Below the pieces are notes generated by a model. It saw only the letters and a list, made by a program, of their open reading frames with translations, made no database searches and was not told where the DNA came from. Below are positions 53,416 to 64,000 of a stretch of 64,000 nucleotides of DNA, piece after piece. The stretch comes from Callaeas wilsoni (taxonomy: Eukaryota; Chordata; Aves; Passeriformes; Callaeidae). Positions within the stretch are counted from its first letter, which is position 1, and each line of letters opens with the position of its first letter. The position numbers and the translations under genes are program-made. The stretch covers positions 124,001 through 188,000 of the forward strand of contig VWPU01013448.1 in assembly GCA_013398955.1 (NCBI GenBank), given 5' to 3'.

Positions 53416-55504
53416 GTAATTTACTTCACCGGTGTTTGGACCTGGTAGAAATTTTAGTGACTGGAGGAGAGTCTGCTTTTAAAACAGTTGTTTAGGCAAG
53501 AATAAGAGAAGGGTTGTATTACCCTGCTGTTTATAGGGACAGGTTTGTGCACGTGTGCCTGCCGGTGTGCTCCTGTGTGCGCATGCACTCAGTTCACAGC
53601 TGAACTGTCTTCTGGGAACTTCCAAGAGCAAATGAAAAAATACCCTTACACACCATCTTACTTTCTCTGTGCTGCAAGATTCTAAAGCGGGCAACCATCC
53701 TGTGATCTGTCTGAATCAGGTACACATCAAATTTTAATAAATGCATTGATACTGTCTGTGTTTCAGTTAAGGAGTAGGTAGCCATTTCCAAAATCACTGA
53801 CTATCTCAGCACCAGGGTCTCTAAATGATGCAGTCAGTCTGCATCAAAATAAAACTGTTCCATAGGATTTCTCAACTAATCCAGGACCATGTCAAAGAGT
53901 GTAACTCAAACCCACCATCCTGACTACTTGCAGAATGCAGTGTTTGAACAGCACGCTGCTTGTATCCCAACCTACTCCAGGCAAAAGGCTAAGCGAACAG
54001 ATGGGGCTGATATGTGCCCTGAAACTCCAGTCATTGCAAGCTCTGGCACATGGTCAAGTCAGGCGTGAGATCCAGACTCAAGGACTCTTCAGCAGAAATG
54101 CCTTATGTTCGATACTGAGAGTTATTTACAGAAGCTTCTTGGCTGCTCTTATGCTGGAAACTTTCCATCATTAGTTGCCTAAATATCTCCTGCCTCTTAA
54201 CATATTCCTCCCACTATATGAGGCATAGGTTCATCTCAAAAATTGTTGCCTGCAGCTGTGTCAGGTTAGTTTCTATAAACATGACCGGTCAAAGCCTAGC
54301 TAAGGATAGTTGTAGTAGAACCTATTAGGAAATAGTCAGTCTTCCTAGAACCATTCCTTGCAAGTCTTTAGAGATCCAAACAAAATCAGCCCAATTCATG
54401 CAATTATCTACTACTCACGTTTTCTCACAATTCAACCTTATTTTGTTATTCCATAAATGATGTAAAAATTTCAGTTACTGATTTATTTAGTTTGGGGATT
54501 GTAATCCTTTGCTTTTGTCCAACAATGACTTTATGATCTTGTGCAGAAGCAATATAGGCTGCTGTTCTCTTCTAGGCCTCTGTTACCGTTCATTTCTTTT
54601 TGATCAGTGAATGGATTTAATAGTATAATAGTTTTATTCAGAGTAACTCACAATTATTACGAGACTAACTTTTAATTTTCTATGCCTATCTTGAGAGCAA
54701 AGAAAGCTCCAGTATTTTCTTCTTGGATGACTGTGCCAGTCTTAATGCTTCACCTCTGCTCTATTCATACACTTACCTGTGGACTGTTTTCCCATATATG
54801 ACAGTCAAGCTGCCATCTTCTTCTCACTAAAATCTCTCTTTAAAAGTGATTTTTTTTTTTTGTAAATCACAGTAAGTTTTCATTTATTTAAATTTCTTTT
54901 CTTCTTTACTGTAACCTTCCAGTGTGGAAGTTTCTTTTATATTTTTTCCTTCCTAGACTGAAATGTACATGATACATTTAGAGAATAGATGTCTGGATCC
55001 CAACTGATATAAATTGCACTTCACTAAGATATTATTCAAGATGAATTTTGAGCACATCACAGTGTTCTTTTGAACCACTATTGTATATTTTCTATTTTTT
55101 CTTTACCTGTGCTGTCAGAAAATATATGGGCTTTGTATCTGAAGATTATAGTGTTGATTCTTTATCAAGATTGACCATTCTCATATATTCCTCGAGCATG
55201 CATGAATATACATTATTTCATAATCAATACCAGGATTGGGAGGTTTCCAGGAAGCTTGAATTTGAAGCCATTAGTTATATCGTCTGTTTCTTTTCAGGAT
55301 AACAGCAGGAAAAAAATGAATGTCCCTTTGTTTAGCTAGCACAACATATGAAACACTAGCATGCAGCAATTAAGCACCATTTGCAAGAAAGGTGAATTAA
55401 AGGCAGGTTCAGGAAGCCTGGTAATTTAGTTGCTTGCCTCTGGGTAAGCAATATTTCTGTTACAGAAAGAGAAAGCCAGGAAGAAGCTTAGAAAATCTCT
55501 GTTG

Positions 55505-55620
55505 AAGTGGACAATGCCCTGAGAAAACCTGCTATAGCTGACTCTGCTTTGAGCAAGGATGTTGGACGAGATAGTCCCCAGGCATCCCTTCCAGCCACAG
55601 CCATTCAGAGACTGTGTGAA
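55505..55620 (+). mobile_element. CR1 LINE 3' fragment
   Basis: The sequence reads as a diverged CR1 3' end: GAAGTGGACAATGCCCTGAG, then AACCTGCTATAGCTGACTCT, then GCTTTGAGCAAGGATGTTGG, ACGAGATAGTCCCCAGGCAT, CCCTTCCAGCCACAGCCATT and CAGAGACTGTGTGAA. The order and spacing match CR1 ends that finish in repeated ATTCTGTG units. It is truncated at its 5' end, as usual for CR1. Confidence 0.85.
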
Positions 55621-57372
55621 GTAACATAAACATATTTACCACAAAGCTAAATAATGGATAATTGGAGAGAGGATAGCAGAAGCATGGGAGAAAAGACATG
55701 TTTTAGGATCAGACTTTAAAACAGAGAGCACCAGAGTAAGATGAAAGTATTCAGGAAAACTCTTCCAGGCAGTAGGACTTGTGGAGAAGGCTCTCTGTGA
55801 AAAATAGCACTAATACAACTACTTGCTTTCACAGTTTATCTTTGTTAAAGGCCAGAAAATGCAGTTAGACCATATCACTCTGGTTAGGAATTTTCTCCAT
55901 CTAAAGAAAATTAATGTCAAAAATTGTATCAGGTCTAAAGCTGAGTTCCTGTCTGTCAGCCCTGCACTGCAGTCCGTGTGCTTTTGCCTTCAGGCAAATC
56001 CTGTTTAGGGTAGAGCAGACCCACTGCTTGCAATGTGCTGGGGATTTTTCACCACCCTGTTCCAGTCTCCAAAAAATTGTCATGATTGCAACAAGTACCT
56101 GCAATATTGTTAGCTCAGCTGGTTGGCATCAAATTAAGAGGAAGAATGGGCCACACTTTTTGTCCTCTACTTCTAAAAATCAAAGGAAGAGTTATTATAA
56201 ATAAACTCTTGCCCGCAGGCTTTCTTTTCCTATTTGTTTGTGCAATGTCAGGGAAATCCTTCATTATAAAGATGATTTCACTTTCAGGAAGCTATATAAC
56301 ATTTTTGTTTGCCAAAAATTTTGCTTTGTAGAAAACAATGCATCAAGGCTTATAAAATATATTAATTTTATAAGCATTGTGCTGAAAGGAAAAAAAGGGC
56401 AAAAAAATAGAGCAAAAAAGGAAGTGATAGGAAGGAGGGAGATAAATCTCCGAAGATGTATTGCCACTGATGACTGAACCTTCAGCTGCATCCTGCCTGT
56501 GTGTTTTTAGATACTTGGTTTGTTCCATTGAAACTTTTTGTATTTCTCCCCCTGCCACCTCTGCTTGGGTCACTTCAACATTAACAAGCCATTAGGCACA
56601 TTTTGCAGGGCCCGAGTGCATGTGGGTGGAATTCTTTGTGGTTCTGCTCTTCGGAAGGGAAGTAAGGCAGGAAAAATGGGTTCCCAAATGTGGTTTGGGA
56701 AGTGGCTTTAGACTGGTTTGAATGATGGCGTGCAGGAGGCAAGGCCTGTTCCTGCATGGGTTATTTCGAACCATGTGCTTCAAAAGGCTTTCACTGCTTT
56801 GGTATATGTATATTTTTATTTTTTTTGTCTTGTATAGGATATATTTTCTATTTTACCACAGAAAGGTTACTAAGAATCACTTTCAAGCAGCCTTCATTTT
56901 AGGTGAGAACAACTTTTAGAGATTTAATTGTCCTGCTCGGGCAAAGAAACAGTACAATGGAACTTCAGCTTCGTATTCAGCACTCTCTGCCTACCTACAG
57001 TTGTGTAAGCTATGAATAGTTTGTGATCAATCTTCAGACTGAAATGTATTCACAGAGAACATTTGAACAATTCTGAATAGCAAATTAATTCAATGTAGAA
57101 AATTAGGTTTATTGCTCACATGTGCACAATGAGTGGAGATGACCAAACACTTTTCCTTAAGTCTTTCTTTGATGTCATTCTTACAGAATGAAAATCAAAG
57201 AGTTTTTTTAAGAGTTCAATATATCAGTGTTGATTTCAGCAGATTTCCCCACTTTCAGAAATGTAGGAGAAAAAAGGTGCTAGCATTTTAAAAATGCTTT
57301 AATTTGAATGGTGTCATCCAGGATTTTCTGGTTTGGCATTGCAAACAACATTTTGCAGTTGAAATATTAGTT

Positions 57373-57399
57373 AAAAAAAAAAAAAAAAAAAAAAAAAAA
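57373..57399 (+). repeat. A27 homopolymer run
   Basis: Twenty-seven consecutive A residues in intron 12 are followed by further A-rich sequence to about 57450. No body of a retroposed element could be recognised upstream, so it is called a simple repeat rather than a retroposon tail. Length is likely to vary between individuals and assemblies. Confidence 0.9.
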
Positions 57400-59163
57400 G
57401 TTAAAAAGATGAAATCAAACGTAAAGTAATAAAAAGATAAAAAGACAATACTTTCTTTCATTTTTCCCCCTTCTTCTTTTTTATTTGCTGGTTAACAAAA
57501 GCTTTCGAGATGTGGAATGCCAGGCTGTTTGGTTTTTGAAGAACTCAGATTCTCCTGGTGTAGAAAAATAGCCTGTGGAGTGTGACATGGAGGAAGCAGT
57601 GAGCACTCAGGAAGGAAGGACCGGGCATGTTTGGCTTTTTATAAAGTGTAACTGCATTGGCCTCCAGCTGAGAGAGGTCGCGATACTGAAGCGAGTTTGC
57701 TCCCAAGTGTTAGGGAGCTTTAGAAATGAGCTTTTCTCAAAATGAGCTTTTCACCATTAGCGACTCATTCAGATTTGCATCTTTCAGGCTAGGACAATTC
57801 CACTACTTTCAGTGCTTTTAAGCCATCAGAAAATTTGGCCCCAAAATGTGTCCTTTTTGTCTGAAGATTCAAAGATCTGGGGGCAGAATAGTGCGAGGGG
57901 AAGCCTCACAATCCCAAAAGCAAACAGGCGTGAGCTCTCAGGTTTTAAACCAGCCTAGGAAACAAAAGGCACTAAATCAGACCAAAAACTCCACATCCCA
58001 TCTGTGCTTATCAGTTTTCCCTGGTAAAAATTGATTAAATAAGTTCCTTAAAAAAAAATAAATCCAAAAACCCAAAAGGCAGCAGTTCCTGAGTGGTTAA
58101 GGTCTTTACTCTGATACAGAAAATCTTCTCCAGACTTGAAGTACTGGTTCTTTTTGTCCTGCTGAAAAAAAAAATCTTCTTTTTAAAGATAGAAGAAAGT
58201 GCTGTGCTCTTAGCTGTGACTTACTAGGAACACAGACAGTGTAAGGCTTCTCTGTGCTAGAAGTTCCTGTTTTATTTCTTTGTGATTTTATTGAGTCAAC
58301 CATTTGAGTGAGCAAAGATTTAAATTCTACCCACCACAGCCTGATTGGGATGCTGTTCAGTGTCCATACATGGAAAAAGCTTTTCTCTCTACAGTTTTTA
58401 TATTATTAGATGCAACATACACATTGAATGCTTTTCACTGCCTCTTCAGAGAAAAGACTCTTTCAAATGAAAACAAAAGTGACTGTGGTGGCACAGCCAT
58501 AATGTGTATGATGGCAATCAGATTTTAACTTTTTTCGGTCTTGAAGTATATTCATACTACTACGATTAAATATAACCCCAATATTATTTTTTGCATAGGT
58601 ATGCCATCGTGTAGGCTATATAAAATCTTTCAAAGTGGGTTCAAAAAGGTTCAGAGGTTCAGAATACCTGGTGTTAGGGCTGAGTGATCCTACACATGAT
58701 GCTTTCCTTCATTTTTCACTATTTCATGCACTTTTTGTAGATTGGCACCTGAGAAGAGAATCAGAAAGGGTCTGTCTGCATACCCTGGGTTTTCTCAGTC
58801 TCGCTGTTACCGACTGCTGTAGGGAGCAGAGGTGGCTCTTCAGAATGGCTGAACAAACCTTTGGACTGAACCAGGCTTATCAGTACAGGACGTAAAATAA
58901 CTGTTTCTTCATTATTGTTGTTACTGTCATTTGGTTATTTCCAGCATAGCATAGTATTTCAGCATGAATGCTGTTTGGGCTGAAGATGTTACATCAGTAA
59001 GTGTTTGCATGTTTTGTTGATTTGCAAGTCTGAACACAGAATACTTTAACTTTGGGTTATTAATTATAATTATTACCTTATCAGGATTAATAATAAATTG
59101 TATAAAAATAGATCAGAAAAAAAATTCTTTGGTTTTGTTGTTTTGTTGGGTTTTTTTTTACAG

Positions 59164-59379
59164 TCCTTATATGGTGTTGCAGTTTCTACGGTTCCAGAAC
59201 TACCTCTCTTCTATACTCCTATCGATTTAGTGGATATCAGCGTAGAAATGGCTGGACTGAAGTTTCCAAATCCTTTTGGCCTTGCCAGTGCAACCCCTAC
59301 TACTAGTTCTTCAATGATCCGAAGAGCATTTGAAGCTGGATGGGGCTTTGCTGTCACTAAAACATTCTCCCTGGATAAG
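59164..59379 (+). CDS. DPYD: DPYD exon 13: linker and start of FMN TIM barrel
   Basis: The 216-nt exon encodes residues 509-580 exactly (phase 0 in and out), starting [19 protein letters not shown] after TTTTTTACAG and ending VTKTFSLDK before GTGAGG. It closes the FAD segment and opens domain IV (from about 525), the dihydroorotate-dehydrogenase-like barrel that binds FMN and reduces the pyrimidine. [10 protein letters not shown] contains Ser550 and TKTF contains Lys574-Thr575, the known FMN contacts. Ser534 and Ile560 (human variant sites) are unchanged, whereas position 543, Ile or Val in people, is Pro (CCA, 59266-59268). The first ten residues are the least conserved. In human the next exon is 14, the one skipped in the DPYD*2A allele; it lies beyond this window. 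Length and phase equal human exon 13 (c.1525-1740). Confidence 0.98.
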
Positions 59380-59383
59380 GTGA

Positions 59384-59539
59384 GGAAATATTTGAATGTA
59401 TATTTTGCATGTAACCATTTCTTTGTGTAATTGAAGGAAATATTTGAATGTATATTTTGCATGTAACCATTTCTTTGTGTAATTGAAGGAAATATTTGAA
59501 TGTATATTTTGCATGTAACCATTTCTTTGTGTAATTGAA
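59384..59539 (+). repeat. Perfect tandem repeat, 3 copies of a 52-bp unit, beginning in the exon 13 donor
   Basis: Copies lie at 59384-59435, 59436-59487 and 59488-59539 and are identical base for base. The unit begins GGAAATATTTGAATG and ends TTTGTGTAATTGAA. The first G of copy 1 is the +5 base of the exon 13 splice donor; copies 2 and 3 are preceded by AATTGAA, not GTGA, so the GT itself was not duplicated. Identity of the copies implies a recent expansion, recent homogenisation, or an assembly artefact. Confidence 0.97.
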
Positions 59540-61559
59540 AAATCTGCATCTTTGGGGAATGGCTCTGTTTTATCCAACTAGCATAAAGATAGCAGGGAAG
59601 GGTATGATACATTGTGTAGTTCAGCTAGTCGGTGAGGTTTCCACAGTGCAGTGACACATTTTCTGGTTCTGTTTGTTGTTACATTCTTCTCTTTTATTGC
59701 TGCAACTTTTAATATTAGCCAACTATTAAGTGAAAAAATCCTTTTTTAAAAATACTGCAGTGGAAGTGTTTTCTGTGAAGGATCAGAATGTAAAGGGAAT
59801 GAGTAACAGCTTTGTCACATAACTCATGCAAGGCGGATCCTCTGTGCCAGAGGCTGCCAAGATAAGCCATTGAACTGGAGGTGCAGTTGCAATGTGACAA
59901 TGTGGCTGCAAGGAGGAGACTGGGTGGGTAGTGGAAGAGAAGGATGGAGGCAACATAAAACCAAGGCTATGGAGAGAAGAGCACAGTGACATCAACCTTC
60001 AGTAATGTGTAGTGGAGGAGGAAGGAGTTCAAATTATGGCTCACTGTGGCACCTTAAAAAAAGCATTTTGTGCAGTTTTAAGTGTGTAATTGCTTGTTTG
60101 AATTCAGGAGAATTGCAGCTTCTTGTTGCTACATTCAAAATGGCGAAATGAGACTGAGCAGGAAGTTTAGACAGTGAAAGAAAATAACAGCTTTGATAAA
60201 CAGATCACAGAGAAAAGAAACAGGTTTTGGGCTGAGATGTAGCTATGGTTTTACTTGTGGAGACAGGAAGAAAAGCAAAGGGGAATCCTTGGACATAGGC
60301 CTGAGTAACAGCGTGAGTAATAGCAATGTATTATCAACCAGTAACTAACAGTAGTGTGGGCTGAAGAAAGCTTTTCAGTTTAATTTGGATACAAGGGCCT
60401 TTTATTCTTGGTTCAGAGGGGAGATATACAGGTGTACTACTGGATGGAGCAGAAGAGAAAAGGTGGATTTGTTCCTCCGTCACCTTTCCATGGGTAAGTA
60501 CCATAGGTGAATTAACTACAGTAGGTGCCCCTCTAGTATGAGGAAGGTCTGAGGACAAAATGCTTTATTACAGAATACTGTAAAATATGTCAGGCTGGAT
60601 TCTGCTGTCACTTACACCTGAAATAGCCCTGAGGAAGTAAGCATTCCTCTGGATTGCAGTGGAGATTCCTATCTACTTCACAGGGCTTCTTATTAAAACA
60701 CTTTTTAGGACATAAATGTCATTCAAGTATGTTTACAACTGACTTACATGTTAACATACCATCAGCTGTAATTGCTCAGTGCCTAGGCTACAGGCAACCC
60801 ATAGCAAGTACTGAGACTTACTTTTTTATCAGTTTTCTTGCTGGTATGCTGGCAGTTCTGCCAGACTGCATGTTGATTACTGTGCATCTCGAGAGCTAAA
60901 CAGACACAGGCTGAGTTCCAGCTTGGGTGGGAGTTCAGGAGGAAAGACATGCATGTTGTAGGAAGTGATGTTGGTGCTATACTAAGCAGCAGACTCTGAG
61001 TCATTTCTGAAATGGCGACTGTGAAGTGTTCCACTGGATGCCATGCTCTGGAGGTGTGACTCAGATGAAGATCTTTCATGGTTTTTTGAAAGTATTTGTT
61101 GCAATAAGGTGTTGCAGGTATTATTTGTTTTTAAGTTAATAAGTTCAGGAAAGTGAATTCTAGTTCAGTGATTGTTATTTCTGCCTAAGCTTCCTTCTAA
61201 TGTTGAGCAGGAGGCACTACTTTTTCTCTGTGCCTAAACTCTTGAGTCATGTGCTGTGTCTGGTAGGACTGTGTCCCACCCAAGTACTGCCTAGTTTTTC
61301 TATTATTGTATTCTTCCTAGAACTGCACTTGCCACAGGTGTATTTGTGGCACGATTTGAGATGCTTGGTTGAGAGGTGCTGCAGAAGTGGAATTGCTTTT
61401 ATTTATCAGAGTAACATGGTACTTAATACTTCAAAAAATGCTATTTCAAATGGGAAGAAAAGCTCAGTAAGGTACAGCAGTTCTTCTGTGAACAGAGTAT
61501 TACAGAAAGACTGCTCTTGTTGACTTAATGCTAGAACAAGTTGTTGGTAGAGAGTTTGA

Positions 61560-61622
61560 AATATTATAGGTTAACATATAATATAACATATATTATAGGT
61601 TAATATATAATATATTATAATG
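61560..61622. repeat. AT-rich imperfect tandem duplication
   Basis: ATTATAGGTTAACATATAATATAACAT is followed by ATTATAGGTTAATATATAATATATTATAA, two imperfect copies of about 28 bp. Both copies are nearly self-complementary (ATATAATAT-type), so the tract could form hairpins. It looks like local slippage. Confidence 0.7.
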
Positions 61623-62589
61623 TGCTAACTTTTTTTTTAAACTTAGCTTCTGATTATGTAGATGTAAATCTTCTGCAGTGTTCAGCAGGGAGCAGAATGC
61701 TCTCTTGGGCTGTGGTACCAATAGTGGGGATTTCAGACTGAGCTGTCCTGCCCAGCTAGTCAAAGCAAACTGCACAGCAGGATCAGGAGTGAAGACTTCC
61801 TGATTTAAGCCTGCGGACTTGGTGGGAGGAGGAGGAGCAGTTCCCCATACAGCACAGTTCCCAAGAGTGGAGAGCTTCTGGGAAGGAAGAGAGCTTGCCA
61901 GACACAGTTTTTGGCAGCTGAAGCTTTTCTACTTCAGCCTTGATTGTATGTGGTGCAAGTAGGATTCTGTGTTCTTCCCTCGTCTCCTCATTCTGTCTGT
62001 CCTGGTAAGGCTTAACTGGTGGGCTTTCTTCTTATTTGCCAAGCATAAACTGCCTGCCTGGCCATGGAGGGCTTAGCAGCAGCAGAAATTCTGCCTTTTC
62101 CAGAACCAATGGCTGAATTTGTCACTGTGTTCAGACACTGACAGGGGAAACCAGTGACTTCCCTGTTTACCATGGGCATCCTTTGGCACTTAAGCAAAAG
62201 TGACTGATGCAGGCTAAATACGAGTAACGTATAGGTGGTGAAAAGCATATACAGCCCAACCACAAATTTCCATACATTAACTACGCTGTGATGGAAGAAG
62301 GTCAGAGGGAAAAGCATGATAAATCTTGGAAGAGGGGGATCCAAGGACAGAGATAAAAAGGACTCAAGCTGGAGAGCTGTGATTCTCATAAGACAGAGGA
62401 TTTATTTCTTATGAGCTACTTCTCCTTTTCTCTCTTTCATCATCCAGCACAGAAAGCTCTTCTAAAACACAAGGCCAGGGATCCCTGCAGCCCGTGAGAG
62501 GCCCTATTGCCTTGTACAGAGGAACTGTTGGGTAACAGAGCTGGAGTTCAGCCTCTGGACCGTGATTTTCTCCCCCAGTCTTTCTCCTC

Positions 62590-62737
62590 CTCGTGTGTCA
62601 TGGCCTCACCTTGAAAGCTCCGCATGCTGCCGCGGGGGGAGTTAGCACAGAGCACGCTGTTTCGTGCCGCGCTCGCTCCCTTTTTAAACACCCACGTACC
62701 TTGCTCGTAATTGTCTTCAAGACAACCTTTGTAGCGT
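62590..62737. promoter_or_regulatory. Compact CpG cluster (candidate regulatory element)
   Basis: About 12 CpGs occur in roughly 145 bp, including CTGCCGCGGGGGGAG and TTTCGTGCCGCGCTCGCTCC, in an otherwise CpG-poor intron. It is shorter than a classical CpG island. No start site or first exon with a clear donor was identified next to it. It could be an enhancer, an unmethylated element or the remains of a G/C-rich insertion; no family was recognised. Confidence 0.3.
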
Positions 62738-64000
62738 TTTCTGTTTGTAGGGTGAGCATTTCAACTGCGAGTGATTCAGCAGAGTTTGTTCTTGCATACT
62801 GCTGTACTATTGTTGAAACCTACAAAAAAGCTAACGTGAGAAATAGCTGAGATTCCTTCAGAGTATTTATACTTCGAAATATGCTGCGCTCTAAATACTT
62901 TAGAAAGTGCTGGATATTATAGTGTAGTGCAAATATTAATCACAGGGGACTCTACCTGTCTGTGTCTGTTGGTATCTGTGAGGGAGATAGTGACTTGTAG
63001 AATTTTATTTACTAAATTAAATATCTTTGCACAGCTGCTTTAGTATCAACTAGATTTGATTTCTTCCAGAAAAGGGAATAACTGCTTTTAAAATGGACAA
63101 TCACTAGGAGAGACAAATGGTAGCAGAATAGAAGTGTCCCTTCACACACCTTTTTCTACATTCATGTCTTCCCTTTTTGACTGCAGGATCAATTGCTCAT
63201 TGCTCTGTTAGTTCAAATAGTATTTCTGTCTTGTTCAGATAACTGTATGCAGCAACATATTATTTGTAAATTCTGTTTTCAAAGTATTAAAGGGAAATGA
63301 GGGAGCTGCATATCACAGAGTCCACAATAAATGGATACCAATTATTGCCTCTTTTAGAGCTTAGATGAACAGAAAACTACATGCAGAATGACAGATACTG
63401 CATTAATTGAACACATAACTGTGAGTGGGAGGGTTTTAGGAGAAGTGTTATACTGAGCTGGTTTATTTACTAAGAATTTATTAGTGAGTATTGTTTAGAA
63501 CATGAAATTTGCATAAAAACCTGTAATCAGAAAGTTTGTAAAAACATAGTATCAAAATAAGTCAAAGTTTATATAAGGTGTGTACATCCCTATGCCGTAT
63601 TCACTACCACAGTGAGGAGTTTATAGCAGAAATTAGGGTTTTATCAGCTGAATTCAGGCTTTGTTGTTCTCTCACTGCATTGTACAGGCCGTTTAGAAAG
63701 ATGAAAAAACAACTGGGTTAGCAGAAATGTTTGCTTTCATTTTTAGATGCTTCCTTCACTTCTAAAATTTAATTCTGATTAATCAGATACATCTGTCTTT
63801 ATTTTGTTGTGACATGCATTGATTTGTGATGCTGTCGCTTTCAATAATGCAGAAACAGTTGCCTTTATTATGAGAACCAGCAGAAATCAGCATGCAGACT
63901 AACTTCATTTTTAATCTTTAATTTTTTTCGTTATATATGGAGCAAGTTGCGTGGATGATTTTAAAAACAAAGCTACAATTAAAACTAAATTAAATTTGAA

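Larger units (their letters stand above)
51874..59163 (+). other. DPYD: DPYD intron 12 (7.3 kb)
   Basis: The intron starts GTGACT and ends with a T-rich tract and TTTTTTACAG. It holds a possible in-frame cassette exon (53218-53415), an alternating purine-pyrimidine patch with a second TGCGCATGC (53578-53586), a CR1 3' end (55505-55620) and an A27 run (57373-57399). Other open frames, such as 56086-56331 and 55048-55302, have no recognisable domain. No RNA gene was seen. Confidence 0.9.
1..64000 (+). other. DPYD: DPYD gene, internal segment (introns 7-13, exons 8-13)
   Basis: The whole window lies inside one transcription unit read on the + strand. DPYD encodes the cytosolic NADPH-dependent flavo-iron-sulfur enzyme that reduces uracil and thymine to their 5,6-dihydro forms, the first and rate-limiting step of pyrimidine catabolism. 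Six exons follow in order and phase, and together encode residues 255-580 of about 1025. The N-terminal Fe-S domain, the first part of the FAD domain, the rest of the FMN barrel and the C-terminal Fe-S domain lie outside the window. No competing gene was recognised on either strand. Very long introns are typical of DPYD in vertebrates. Confidence 0.97.
59380..64000 (+). other. DPYD: Start of DPYD intron 13
   Basis: The intron begins GTGAGG and runs off the window. It starts with a perfect 3 x 52-bp tandem repeat (59384-59539), then mostly A/T-rich unique sequence, an AT-rich imperfect duplication (about 61560-61622), and a CpG cluster (62590-62737). Open frames of 60-125 codons on both strands have no recognised domain. 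Exon 14 was not found, so it lies beyond 64000. Confidence 0.9.

Noticed and set aside
59211..59612. 133-codon - strand frame with internal repeats
   Set aside because: The repeated peptide is the translation of the 52-bp tandem repeat plus antisense exon 13; there is no support for a gene.
62012..62389. 125-codon - strand frame as a small gene
   Set aside because: No domain, no convincing splice or start context, and similar lengths occur by chance across the window.

Overview
The window is vertebrate nuclear DNA and holds an internal part of one gene, DPYD (dihydropyrimidine dehydrogenase), on the + strand. Six coding exons were found by translating around consensus splice sites and matching the known DPD protein. 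They are 88, 108, 170, 211, 185 and 216 nt long, all flanked by GT...AG. Joined, they give 326 codons without a stop, equal to residues 255-580 in human numbering. The lengths and phases match human exons 8-13 as I recall them. Neither gene end is inside the window.

The host is probably a bird, and probably a passerine. The evidence is a tRNA-Ile-derived SINE with a CR1-type tail at 10710-10856, the architecture of TguSINE1 of songbirds. Three old CR1 3' ends and the absence of any Alu- or L1-like sequence agree with a bird. A decayed MIR element in intron 8 is an older amniote relic.

Layout: 1-740 is the end of intron 7; 741-828 exon 8; 829-38462 the 37.6-kb intron 8; 38463-38570 exon 9; 38571-41558 intron 9; 41559-41728 exon 10; 41729-43353 a short intron 10; 43354-43564 exon 11; 43565-51688 intron 11; 51689-51873 exon 12; 51874-59163 intron 12; 59164-59379 exon 13; 59380-64000 the start of intron 13. 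The exons encode the end of the first FAD-domain segment, the NADPH domain, the second FAD-domain segment and the start of the FMN TIM barrel. This is the electron path of the first, rate-limiting enzyme of uracil and thymine breakdown.

No operon, CRISPR array, functional RNA gene, second gene or new biological system was seen. About 98% of the window is intron. The points most worth checking are a perfect 3 x 52-bp tandem repeat starting inside the exon 13 splice donor, the tRNA-Ile/CR1 SINE, a recognisable MIR, two compact CpG clusters, a possible in-frame 198-nt cassette exon in intron 12, and a G/C-richer block at about 17.45-18.68 kb with broken open frames. Human residue numbers and human differences are quoted from memory of the protein, not from an alignment run here.
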